Assembly: GCA_020698575.1 (NCBI GenBank)
Contig: CM036256.1
Location: 1,474,910 to 1,538,909 of the forward strand
Length of the DNA stretch: 64,000 nucleotides
Direction: 5' to 3'
Origin: Bostrychus sinensis
Lineage: Eukaryota; Chordata; Actinopteri; Gobiiformes; Eleotridae
A program made the position numbers and the translations under genes. Every line of letters begins with the position of its first letter. Position 1 is the first letter of the stretch. The notes under the pieces were generated by a model, which was not told the origin of the DNA, made no database searches, and was given only the letters and a program-made list of their open reading frames with translations. Below are positions 21,018-29,196 of this stretch, piece by piece.

Positions 21018-21657
21018 TTATAGATCTGTTTTGAAGGTTGGTAAGTCCTTTTGGTGTGGTTTATACATAGATTTCAAAATATACAATGCATTTTGATTGA
21101 ATGATTCTTTTACCTTATGTAAAACAGCTATAGTATTGGATATTTTTACTTTTACATGATCTATCTGTGATTTCCATGTCAAGTTTCCGTCAATAATAAC
21201 ACCCAAAAATCTCATTTGTTCTCTGGATTTCCACTCCTTCATTATATAGTGATGCATTATCACGTTACATATTACTAAACATCATAAATTTAGTTTTAAG
21301 AATATTCAAAGACAATCTATTAATGTCAAACCTTTTCTTTTTAGTTTTCCTAAATTCATTCAGTATAACTTCTAGAACTTTTTTATGTTTTCTCCTGAGT
21401 AGAATAAGGTTGTATGATATTGTAGAGGTAGGCTTTTGTCTCTGAGTCCTGCTTGTGTTTTGTAAAGCACAGTGTGGATATTTAGCCCCAGAAATTAAAA
21501 GTGGTATTTGCTCCCCAGTGTTCTGTCCAGTCTTGTGCTTCTTCAGGTCTGAGTTTGTTTGGCTGCTCCTGCCTTTATTCTGAGGAACCACTGTGGGACA
21601 TACCTGGTGTATGGGACTTAATGAAGAGCAGTGACACTTTAGCTCATAGAGAAACAT
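21018..21657 (-). mobile_element. LINE reverse transcriptase fragment
   Basis: The minus-strand pieces FDINRLSLNILKTKFMMFSN and MRFLGVIIDGNLTWKSQIDH followed by ISNTIAVLHKVKESF are the post-palm region of a non-LTR RT (LxLNxxKTxFMxF...FLGVxIDxxLxWxxHI). They are in two frames separated by a short gap, and no catalytic YADD remains. The stretch 21440-21600 also belongs to this decayed insertion or its neighbour. Confidence 0.7.
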
Positions 21658-22204
21658 AAGTGCCTTTTTTTTTTTTTTTTCTTATTATAATAAAATTTGA
21701 ATACATTTTTTAAAATGAAATTATCTTAAGTTTTCTGGGGGAAGCCCTCAGACCCACCAAAATAATATCCAACGCCTAAAGATCATGTTCATAAGATGCT
21801 TAACAGCCCTATAACACATTGTAAAGCTGTCTTTTAAATGAATAAACAATTATGTCCACCGTTCTCTCCAAATCCACGCAACCGCCCCAAGCTGCCATCC
21901 CCACAGCTACAACTACAGCCAGCTCAGAGGGAGAGGCCTCACGAAGCAGCACCAGTTCAAAAGAATAGAAATGTATAATATATGAAGCATTCATTTCCTA
22001 AATAAATTACAGCTTGACTTGTTATGCAAGTAATGCTGCCAACAAATCTGTAAACATTTAGTTTCAGAGCCAGTGGTGTTTTTCCTCAGCCCAGCTGTTC
22101 CTGCTGCAGCCCCCTGTGTACAGAGCCCTGCACATTTCTACTGCGGACTCACAGATGTTACAGTGGACCCAGTGTTGAGCTGGAGCTGAGTTTCTGATGA
22201 GGAC

Positions 22205-22264
22205 AGAGACACCTCAGAGACACCTCAGAGACACCTCAGAGACACCTCAGAGACACCTCAGAGG
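22205..22264. repeat. 11-bp tandem repeat
   Basis: Five to six copies of agacacctcag, exact. Confidence 0.9.
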
Positions 22265-23509
22265 GGACAGCAGTGGTCTTCCTGGGCTGCTGCATGTGGA
22301 CACTTCCAGAGCTCATGTACTGTACTATCTTCATTGTTACAGTAACGCTGTGCAGCTGTAGTGATTGTTGCAGTATAAAGTACATTTAGTCGAGAACAGT
22401 ACAGTAACACAATTATAAATCCAGCCACAATATAGGTCACACCTAAATGTCACAAAAGTAGACACACTCCTGAAGATGATAAATGAAACAAGTGAGTACT
22501 GTTGTAGAATATAACTTTATTACTGTTCTTTTTTCTTGCTAAAATACACTGCTTTATCTTGACTCATACTGGAGATGTGAGTAGATTATTGTTCAGGAAA
22601 CCAAACCATCCTCTGAGCAGCTGGACCTGAGGACAGAGGAGGAGTGTGAATAATGTAACAGTATTTCTAGATAAGACAACAGTAAGTGAACACGTTTGTG
22701 TAAACAGGAGTTCATGTCCTTTGCAGACTTCCTGAGCAGTCACTAGGGTTTGAATAATAAAAAGACAACTCAGCTGTGAAAACATTTACATTACATTCAC
22801 TGTCGAGTGCCACTGTTTAGGTGTGAAGTCTGTTTTGGTAATGTGACAATGCTAATATTCATGACTAAGAAGCTATAGAAAAGCAAATACAAAGCATTGC
22901 ATTTACGTCTAAGAACTTAAATTAGCTTACAGGTCCTTTGCGGTGTAAATGGACCATTTGTAGTAGTAGGTCAGATTTCATTGCATTTCAGCTGAAATGC
23001 ATTTAGCTTAAAGCTAACAGAGTGTTAGCTTGTGTGCTCTTAGGCTAAACACCTTCAACTTCATGCAATGCACAGACTTTTAACCATGTAAAGCACTTTG
23101 TGCTGCATTACTGTATGAAAAGTGCTTTATAAATAAAGTTTGATTGACAAGTTACAGAAACATGTTTACGAGTACTGCAGCATGAATAAAGGATACATTT
23201 AAATACCTGAGCAGAAAAGGGTGAGTAAGTTCTTTGTGTTGTCGCTCTGCTACTGTAAGCTTCCATCTTGAATCTCTGGGTCTGCAGCTGGAGCTCCGTA
23301 AGTGTGACGCAGGAGGAGGGGGCGGGGCTTAGACCAGACTCCAAATGTATTGGTTCAAAACGAGCACGACTCCATTAAACTTCCAGGCAGCGCACAGCCA
23401 GTGGAAGGACTACAGCAAACTATGACATATGACAGAACTCCTACTATACACCATAGGACCAGAAGATCATTTTTATACATTTTAAAAATTTTTTTACAAA
23501 TTTTTAGAT

Positions 23510-24017
23510 TTAGGAAAGTTCCGGAAAAAGGTTTTCAATGAAAGCAGTCATGGAGGTGCCTTCACAGTCCTCGGGCACACCATAAATTCGAATAGCACGG
23601 CCTTCTAGATCAGACGCATGGCCCTGTAGTGCCCTCTGGTTTTGCAGCAGTTGAACAAGCATGTCCTTGACGCCAGTGTCCCATTGTTCTGTTCCGACCA
23701 CATTATCCTCAGCACGTTGGATACGGTCCACCACCTTTTCTACCTGATTGGTATTCTCTCTGAAATTTTCATTAATTCATCCATCTGTCTCTTTATATCT
23801 CACTTACAGCTTCGCGGATCAAGTCCAGGCTTACCATGCGGCTGCCATGTTGCTCAGATGATGATAGGCCCATTTTGTTAGTCGAGACTTCTTTATCCAT
23901 TTCGCAGTCAGGGTTATTTCGTAGCCTGTAGCCTCCTTTCTTAGTTTTGTTCCCACCAAAATAAAACAGTTTTACCCAAATATGGATCTGGAGTCTGGGG
24001 AAATACAAGGCTAGCAC
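23510..24017 (-). mobile_element. L1-type ORF1 fragment
   Basis: Minus-strand text MDKEVSTNKMGLSSSEQHGS, then a coiled-coil-like VDRIQRAEDNV, and LQGHASDLEGRAIRIYGVPE followed by AFIENLF. The pattern DLExRxxxxxIRIxGVPE is the start of the RRM-like region in fish L1 ORF1 proteins. The frame is broken between the two pieces. Confidence 0.7.
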
Positions 24018-24384
24018 CGGAGATAAATTTTAATGCGACCATGCCATGAAGCGCGACACCACAAGTCCAGCAGAGACAGGTTTTGTGAACGAGCTCCTTG
24101 TGTAATCTCACTGTTATTTCAGTTTAGGTCAAATACCAATGGTTTTACAAAATGTCAAATGCCTGTCACTGTACAGGACAAATAAAATCTAAAGTTCACA
24201 GTCTCACCTTTGACTTGGACAGATTTATGATAGAAAACACAGAGGTATCTGCCAACAGTTACACACTGGACATACTGAATATACCTTAGACCAGTGCTGT
24301 AGTGTTATATTAAAGGCTTTCCAAATATATGAACTAAATACTATGAAAGAGACAGAAGTGAAACTGAAGATAACGGCCCCTCAC

Positions 24385-24900
24385 CTCTGAAGCCAGTGCT
24401 GGATGGAACACTTGTATCAGCGTCAGCAGACTGTAGGGCTCCTCTCTGACCAGGTTCAGCTCTCTGAACGACAGCGGCACCACCAGGTCCACCTCCTGGT
24501 TCTCTAAGCCCTGGGCCCAGTCCAGAGTGAACTTCAGAACTGAGAAGGTCTTCCCCACTCCAGCCACGCCGCTGGTCAGCACCGCTCTGATGGACCTCTG
24601 CTCCTTCTGTTCCTCCTGCTGCAGCTCCCCCTGCTGTTCTTCAGTGGGTAACGCTTTAAAGATGTCGTGGCACCTGATGGGAGTTTCCTGGACAGTCTTC
24701 TTCTTGGAGTGCTGCCTCCAGCCGCCTCACCTCATGTTGGGCACTGAGGCCTTCACTGAGGCCCTCTGTGATGTACAGCTCAGTGTAGATCCTGTTCAGA
24801 GGAGTTCTACTTCCTGCTCCTTCAGTTCCCTCAGACACACTTCCACATCTGCTCTTCACACTCAGCTTATGTTTAAACAAAACCTTCTGGAGCTCTGCAC
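24385..24900 (-). pseudogene. NLR exon 5: FISNA domain and start of NACHT, with a +1 frameshift
   Basis: The FISNA part runs from GAELQKVLFKHKLSVKSR through RTPLNRIYTELYITEG to HEVRRLEAA. Translation then leaves frame at about 24,707 and ends at TAA. The next frame continues the family sequence with DIFKALP, then GVAGVGKTFSVLKFTLDWAQ (Walker A at about 24547-24570) and FRELNLVREEPYSLL. The length of 516 bases fits the flanking phases only if one base is extra. The donor at the 3' end is CAGAG followed by gtgagg, where the family normally continues in the same exon. Confidence 0.8.
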
Positions 24901-24970
24901 CTGGTGAGAGGGAAATGCAGAAGAGCAGATGAACCAAAAATGTCCTCATACATCCTGTCTCTAGACTTAC

Positions 24971-25062
24971 CTTGTGTGGTGCTGTGGACCTGCTCTTCAT
25001 GTGTTGTGTCTGTTTGTGGACACTGGGGCCAGGAGTCTCTTAGTGACTCTGTCTTTGTTTCT
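24971..25062 (-). CDS. NLR exon 4 (linker)
   Basis: Encodes ETKTESLRDSWPQCPQTDTT, then HEEQVHSTTQ. The acceptor is gtcctcag before AGAAACAAAG and the donor is CACAAG followed by gtaagt. It leaves in phase 1, which is completed by GT at the start of the FISNA exon. Confidence 0.75.
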
Positions 25063-25128
25063 CTGAGGACAAAAACACTTTAATTAGATACATGAATATA
25101 TTAATGCTCATGATTCAGTGAGTCTTAC

Positions 25129-25233
25129 TGTGAGTCTGAGGGTCCAGGTTCATGTACTGAAGTCTGGATCTTCATCTTAGAGCGGTCACTCTTCATGGAC
25201 AGACGACTGGACTCTGAGGCTGCTGCTCTGTGT
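25129..25233 (-). CDS. NLR exon 3 (SMKSDRS linker)
   Basis: Encodes HRAAASESSRLSMKSDRSKM, then KIQTSVHEPGPSDSQ. The SxxSMKSDxSM phrase is a hallmark of the short linker exons between the N-terminus and FISNA in fish NLRC3-like receptors. The acceptor is tctccag and the donor is ACTCACA followed by gtaaga. It is in phase with both neighbours. Confidence 0.8.
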
Positions 25234-25506
25234 CTGGAGAAAAGATAATCTGTTGTTACTTTAAAGACGTCTTCACTGTGTTTCAGCTGTGTTTAAAAAT
25301 ATGTTTGATTTATTTGCAGTTTTCTTCTTTCAGGCCGTTGTTTGTTAATCCTTGAAACATAGATAAAGTATAACACAGATAACTGCATAAGGCTCCTACA
25401 CATCACAGATAAATACATACTGTAGAAATAAGTGTTGTTGTGAAAAGTGATGAGCAGCTGAAGGCTGTGATTTAACAGGCTCTGAATGAAAAATGACTGG
25501 ACTCAC

Positions 25507-25627
25507 TTTGTCCCAGAGGGATCCGGCTCAGTGCTGCCCCCTGGAGGTTCTTTTATGGATAAACCTCTGTTTATCTGAGACACAGAAGACTCTGCTCTGT
25601 CTTCATCCATTTCCTCGTCGCTCAGCC
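25507..25627 (-). CDS. NLR exon 2 (start codon exon)
   Basis: The acceptor is tattccag before GCTGAGCG. The start ATG is at 25610, followed by MDEDRAESSVSQINRGLSIK and EPPGGSTEPDPSGTK. This acidic, Ser/Pro-rich leader is typical of the N-terminal exons of fish NLRC3-like genes. The donor is GACAAA followed by gtgagt. An ATG further upstream (25739) lies in intron sequence before the acceptor and was not chosen. Confidence 0.7.
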
Positions 25628-25749
25628 TGGAATATAAGTCAGAGTAGTTCAGAGTAATTAACCTGAGACTAGTTTCTGATCTAAAGTATTGCTCTGTCAC
25701 TGATGGAAACTGGCTGAATGTGTTTAACAGAGACTTCACCAGTTTAAAG

Positions 25750-27779
25750 CAGTGGCGTAGCCACGTGGGGGCCTGGGGTCACCACGGCCCCTGTTGGTCA
25801 GAGCTTGGCCACCCCATCAGCCCCTGAGCGTCCTGCACGACGGGCTACGTAGGTCCATAATGACGCTGGCGTGAGTGACTGACATTACGTCTTTGCACAG
25901 CTGTTGTAAAACAAACGGCTTGACACAGAGACCTGCAGCTAAATCCTCCTGACAGAGAAGACCTCAGGCTTTGTGTCAGTATTTATTTCACGTTGATAGG
26001 TTCAGGAATCACAGAGATATGCACCGTTAAAGTTTGTAAAAGCATTTAGGCTTCATTACAAGACGCGCAGTTTATCACCGGTGTTTTTTAGCTCCAGTTT
26101 CTCTTTTACTCAGAAACTATTACAAAAGAGATCATTATTCCCAATAACTTTGTTATTAATTATGATCAAAAGTAAGAGGAGAGATGGAGAAGAGCAGAGG
26201 AGAAACCGCAGCTGGATGGGGAAGCACTGTAAAGTTTTTGTTAACAGCAATCAACCACTTCCTGTGACCCTTCAAAATAAAGCTTCATCCTTTTCCAGCA
26301 GACAAACAACTTTACTGTGGCAGAGACTGAAAGGAAAGGCACTGAGGAGCAGACAGGAGCTGACAGTACAGACTGAGAGGCTCAGTCATGAAGTTGTGAT
26401 GTAGACAAAGTTACTTAGTAAGTTGTTGTAAGTTTGTTAAAAATATCTAACACATTGCACTAATTAACAACGACATGCTTCCAGACCGTTCAGCTCTGCC
26501 ACAGACGACACACAGGCCATAGAAAACTGCACATTGATCAGTCCCTCCAGGATTTTGTGATGTTGCATTGCAAATATTGCAAAAATCAAGCAAACCCCGC
26601 AAATTCAGCGCGACCCTGCAACTTTGCCCAAACTCTGCGATTTTTTACCGCTGTCTATGGGCCGTCCCCTTTTCTGAGCTCTCTCTCAGCAGCACAGATG
26701 TAATGTGAGCAGGAGGTCAGAGCCACAGACGAAGCGATGCGGAGGTGCGGCCCCGAGGTCGGGCGCACTCCAAATCAGAGCGGCATGGAGCTGCAGCGTG
26801 GAGGTGGAGCGCACAGAGGTCGCAGGAGCTCAGCAGCAGCAGCGGTGTGGATGGGACTGAAGGAGACGAAGGCGGTGCTTTCTAGTTTTGTCTGGTGTCA
26901 CTCTGAAAAGCTGTCTGCGTTGCCATGGTGATATAGTTGCCTAAAAAGTTGAATGGGCAGTGTATTTAGACAACAATGAAGTCTGAGGTCATTGTTCTTT
27001 AAACGTTAATGTTGCAGGTTAAAAACCTTCCTGAAAACCTAGCACAGCAAACTTCCTCTGTTTTTTATGACTGATGTTCTCCAGCACACAACAGGAATCA
27101 CCAGAGAAGATCTGAGAGGAACAGAATCAGAATCAGCTGCAGGAGCCCAAAAAAACAGCCTAAAAACACAGCAATATCATTTAAAAAAGTAGTATGCTTG
27201 GCCTGTTCAAATACAGATATTTTTAATTAGATTATTACCACCTCACATATGTTTACAAACAGATTTTGTTATTTTTTATACTTCTAGCTAATATTTTTAA
27301 GAAAAAGCTCAAGTAACAGTGTATTTTTATCACCTCTGCTATTTTTTACCTATGAATTGCAACTTTTAAGAAACTCCTCTGCAAAATCAGGCATTTTAGC
27401 AACAATCACAAAAATTGCCTGCAAAATCCTGGAGGAACTGATTGTTTTACTCACTCTATATTCAGCTCAAACACTTTAAAATGCACCAGGACACAGCAAA
27501 TATTGTCTGTTATATTGATTTGTTCCCAGGGGGAGGACCCCTAGACTCTCGGTAAATTAGTTACATCTCTGTGAGTCACGACTTTCTCTTCTGTGAGCTG
27601 CAGACATCAGGGCTCAGCTCCTAACTTCCTCAAACCATCCAAATACCTGGCTTCAGAACAGAACAGAAGATAATTCACATTTTTTTTATATTAGTTCTAT
27701 AATAATCTGCCATGTGCCACCACAGTAAAATGAAAGGACCAAGCTGGCCCCCAGTAAAAAAATCCTGGCTACGCCTCTG
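25750..27779. mobile_element. hAT (Tip100-like ends) non-autonomous element with perfect TSD, in NLR intron 1
   Basis: Ends CAGTGGCGTAGCCA and, inverted, CAGAGGCGTAGCCA. Exact 8-base target duplications GTTTAAAG lie at 25742-25749 and 27780-27787. The CAGNGGCGTAGCCA end is characteristic of hAT elements of the Tip100 type. No transposase frame is recognised. Element X copy B (26539-27440) is nested inside. Confidence 0.88.
26539..27440 (+). mobile_element. Element X, copy B (both ends present)
   Basis: A 902-base element with terminal inverted repeats CAGTCCCTCCAGGATTTTG and, inverted from the right end, CAGTTCCTCCAGGATTTTG (one mismatch in 19). Subterminal repeats occur (gcaaatattgcaaaaatc, aaaattgcctgcaaaatc). 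It has no recognised coding frame. The TSD is not clear. It is nested in the hAT at 25750-27779. It is the best reference for the family because it lacks large internal arrays. Confidence 0.78.
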
Positions 27780-27787
27780 GTTTAAAG

Positions 27788-28006
27788 GTTTAAAAGAGCG
27801 TCTGGATGTTGTTCTTGTTTCTGCTCATGACTCACGTTCCCATTTCCTTGTTCTTTTCCTGTTTCTGTCCCACAGATTGATAACGGCTAAAACACCTGAA
27901 ATATATCTTTAACCTCACAGTGGACTCTTTAACTGTTTCCTACAGCAGTGATTCTCAAAATATCTCAAACTAAACACACTTTAAACAGAACAAACTTAGA
28001 CTCACC
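27788..28006. other. NLR intron 1, right part
   Basis: Ordinary intron sequence between the hAT target duplication and the donor of the first exon. No further feature seen. Confidence 0.4.
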
Positions 28007-28050
28007 TCGGATCAGACGCCTCAGCTCCAAATACTTTCACTTTCACTTCT
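28007..28050 (-). promoter_or_regulatory. ISRE-like element at the NLR promoter
   Basis: At 28033-28050 the minus strand reads agaagtgaaagtgaaagt, containing GAAAGTGAAAGT, which fits the IRF/ISRE core GAAANNGAAA. About 25 bases further is GATCCGAG followed by gtgagtc, a good donor at 28006 that would end a short non-coding first exon. The placement just ahead of an NLR 5' exon suggests interferon-responsive transcription. The transcription start is inferred, not seen. Confidence 0.5.
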
Positions 28051-28314
28051 GGTCACATGACCAGCCCCTCCCCTCTGTGTTCAGGCCCTGGTTTGGTGGA
28101 ATGAGCCATAACTCACTAAAGCTAAACTCAGAGCTACAAGTTTAAAGTTAGCTCTAAACTTTGAGGTCATATTTCAGTATTTTGAGGAGGAGGTTTTTAT
28201 TTATTTCTTATTAAATAAAAGCAGGAAGGGCAGCTGTGTTGATGTGGGAGAAGAGTAAATGGAGTAATGCCTCTGTGAGTCGGTGGTTGTAGGTCGCACA
28301 CAGGGAGGAGACTC

Positions 28315-28503
28315 CAAACCAGGACTAAACCAGGTCTAAACCAGGACTAAACCAGGACTAAACCAGGTCTAAACCAGGACTAAACCAGGTCTAAACCAGG
28401 ACTAAACCAGGACTAAACCAGGTCTAAACCAGGACTAAACCAGGTCTAAACCAGGTCTAAACCAGGACTAAACCAGATCTAAACCAGGACTAAACCAGGT
28501 CTA
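28315..28503. repeat. 12-bp minisatellite (aaaccaggacta)
   Basis: About 15 copies of a 12-base unit alternating aaaccaggacta and aaaccaggtcta, located 0.3 kb upstream of the NLR first exon. Confidence 0.95.
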
Positions 28504-28671
28504 TTATCATCTCTTAAATAGTTTTCATCTTCTCTCCTGAGTCCCAGCAAACAGAGGCTGTGTACCCTCAGTGGGACCGGGCCCGCAGCCTGAGAACCCG
28601 GACGTCCTCTCTCTGACTGTCCCCTCTGACGCTAATCTTCACAATCACATCCACACAATCGAGTACACAGA

Positions 28672-29012
28672 GAGACAGGGACGAGGACAGAGACAGAGTC
28701 AGGGACGGGGACAGAGACAGAGTCAGGGACGGGGACAGAGACAGAGTCAGGGACGGGGACAGAGACAGAGTCAGGGACGGGGACAGAGACAGAGTCAGGG
28801 ACGGGGACAGAGACAGAGTCAGGGACGGGGACAGAGACAGAGTCAGGGACGGGGACAGAGACAGAGTCAGGGACGGGGACAGAGACAGAGTCAGGGACGG
28901 GGACAGAGACAGAGTCAGGGACGGGGACAGAGACAGAGTCAGGGACGAGGACAGAGACAGAGTCAGGGACGGGGACAGAGACAGAGTCAGGGACGGGGAC
29001 AGAGACAGAGAC
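28672..29012. repeat. 24-bp minisatellite
   Basis: About 14 nearly identical 24-base units (gggacggggacagagacaga plus gtca). Frames through it (GRGQRQSQ or LSLSPSLT repeats) are open because the unit is a multiple of three; they are not genes. Confidence 0.95.
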
Positions 29013-29196
29013 CTGCTCAGAACCAGAGTCTCGTTGTTCTGGGAGATCTCCTTGTCCCAGGACATTCTCTGTTCGTCCCTGGGTGAAGTGTAAATATTAG
29101 TTTTTTACCAGGTCTATCATTAGCATTTACTACAAGACGATGAAATGTTTTTGCCAGACTCTAAACAAAAACCTTCTGGCTGTTTAACACAAGAGT

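Larger units (their letters stand above)
20150..24384. other. 4.2-kb interval splitting the NACHT coding region
   Basis: On the minus strand it starts gtgagggg and ends gttgaatccacag, so it obeys GT-AG and has phase 0 on both sides. It holds a LINE RT fragment (21018-21657), an 11-base tandem repeat (22205-22264) and an L1-type ORF1 fragment (23510-24017); the rest is not recognised. As recalled, this part of fish NLRC3-like genes is a single exon, so this would be a derived intron or an insertion. Confidence 0.6.
3972..25610 (-). pseudogene. NLRC3-like NOD-like receptor (FISNA-NACHT-LRR), frameshifted; gene-level entry
   Basis: A cytosolic innate immune receptor of the teleost-expanded NLRC3-like family. 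From the start ATG at 25608-25610 the exons are 25507-25627, 25129-25233, 24971-25062 (charged N-terminal linker), 24385-24900 (FISNA plus Walker A, GVAGVGKT), 18845-20149 (Walker B LLFIFDGLDESR, NLIKGTLLPSALIWITSRPA, SVQEFLAAVY) and nine LRR exons down to 3972. Exon lengths agree with a continuous frame only if one extra base is removed from each of the two NACHT exons, so the gene carries two +1 frameshifts. No other stop is seen within the NACHT or LRR exons. No B30.2/SPRY exon is visible downstream; a short segment near 3780-3890 is not recognised. Pseudogene is the literal reading, and two sequencing errors are the alternative. Family assignment is secure from the motif order. Confidence 0.85.

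Noticed and set aside
26539..27440. 8-bp target duplication around element X copy B
   Set aside because: acattgat before and attgtttt after the element do not match. Only the terminal inverted repeats are supported.
28568..29086. Apparent 165- and 171-codon genes on both strands (LSLSPSLT and GRGQRQSQ repeats)
   Set aside because: Both are translations of the same 24-bp minisatellite.
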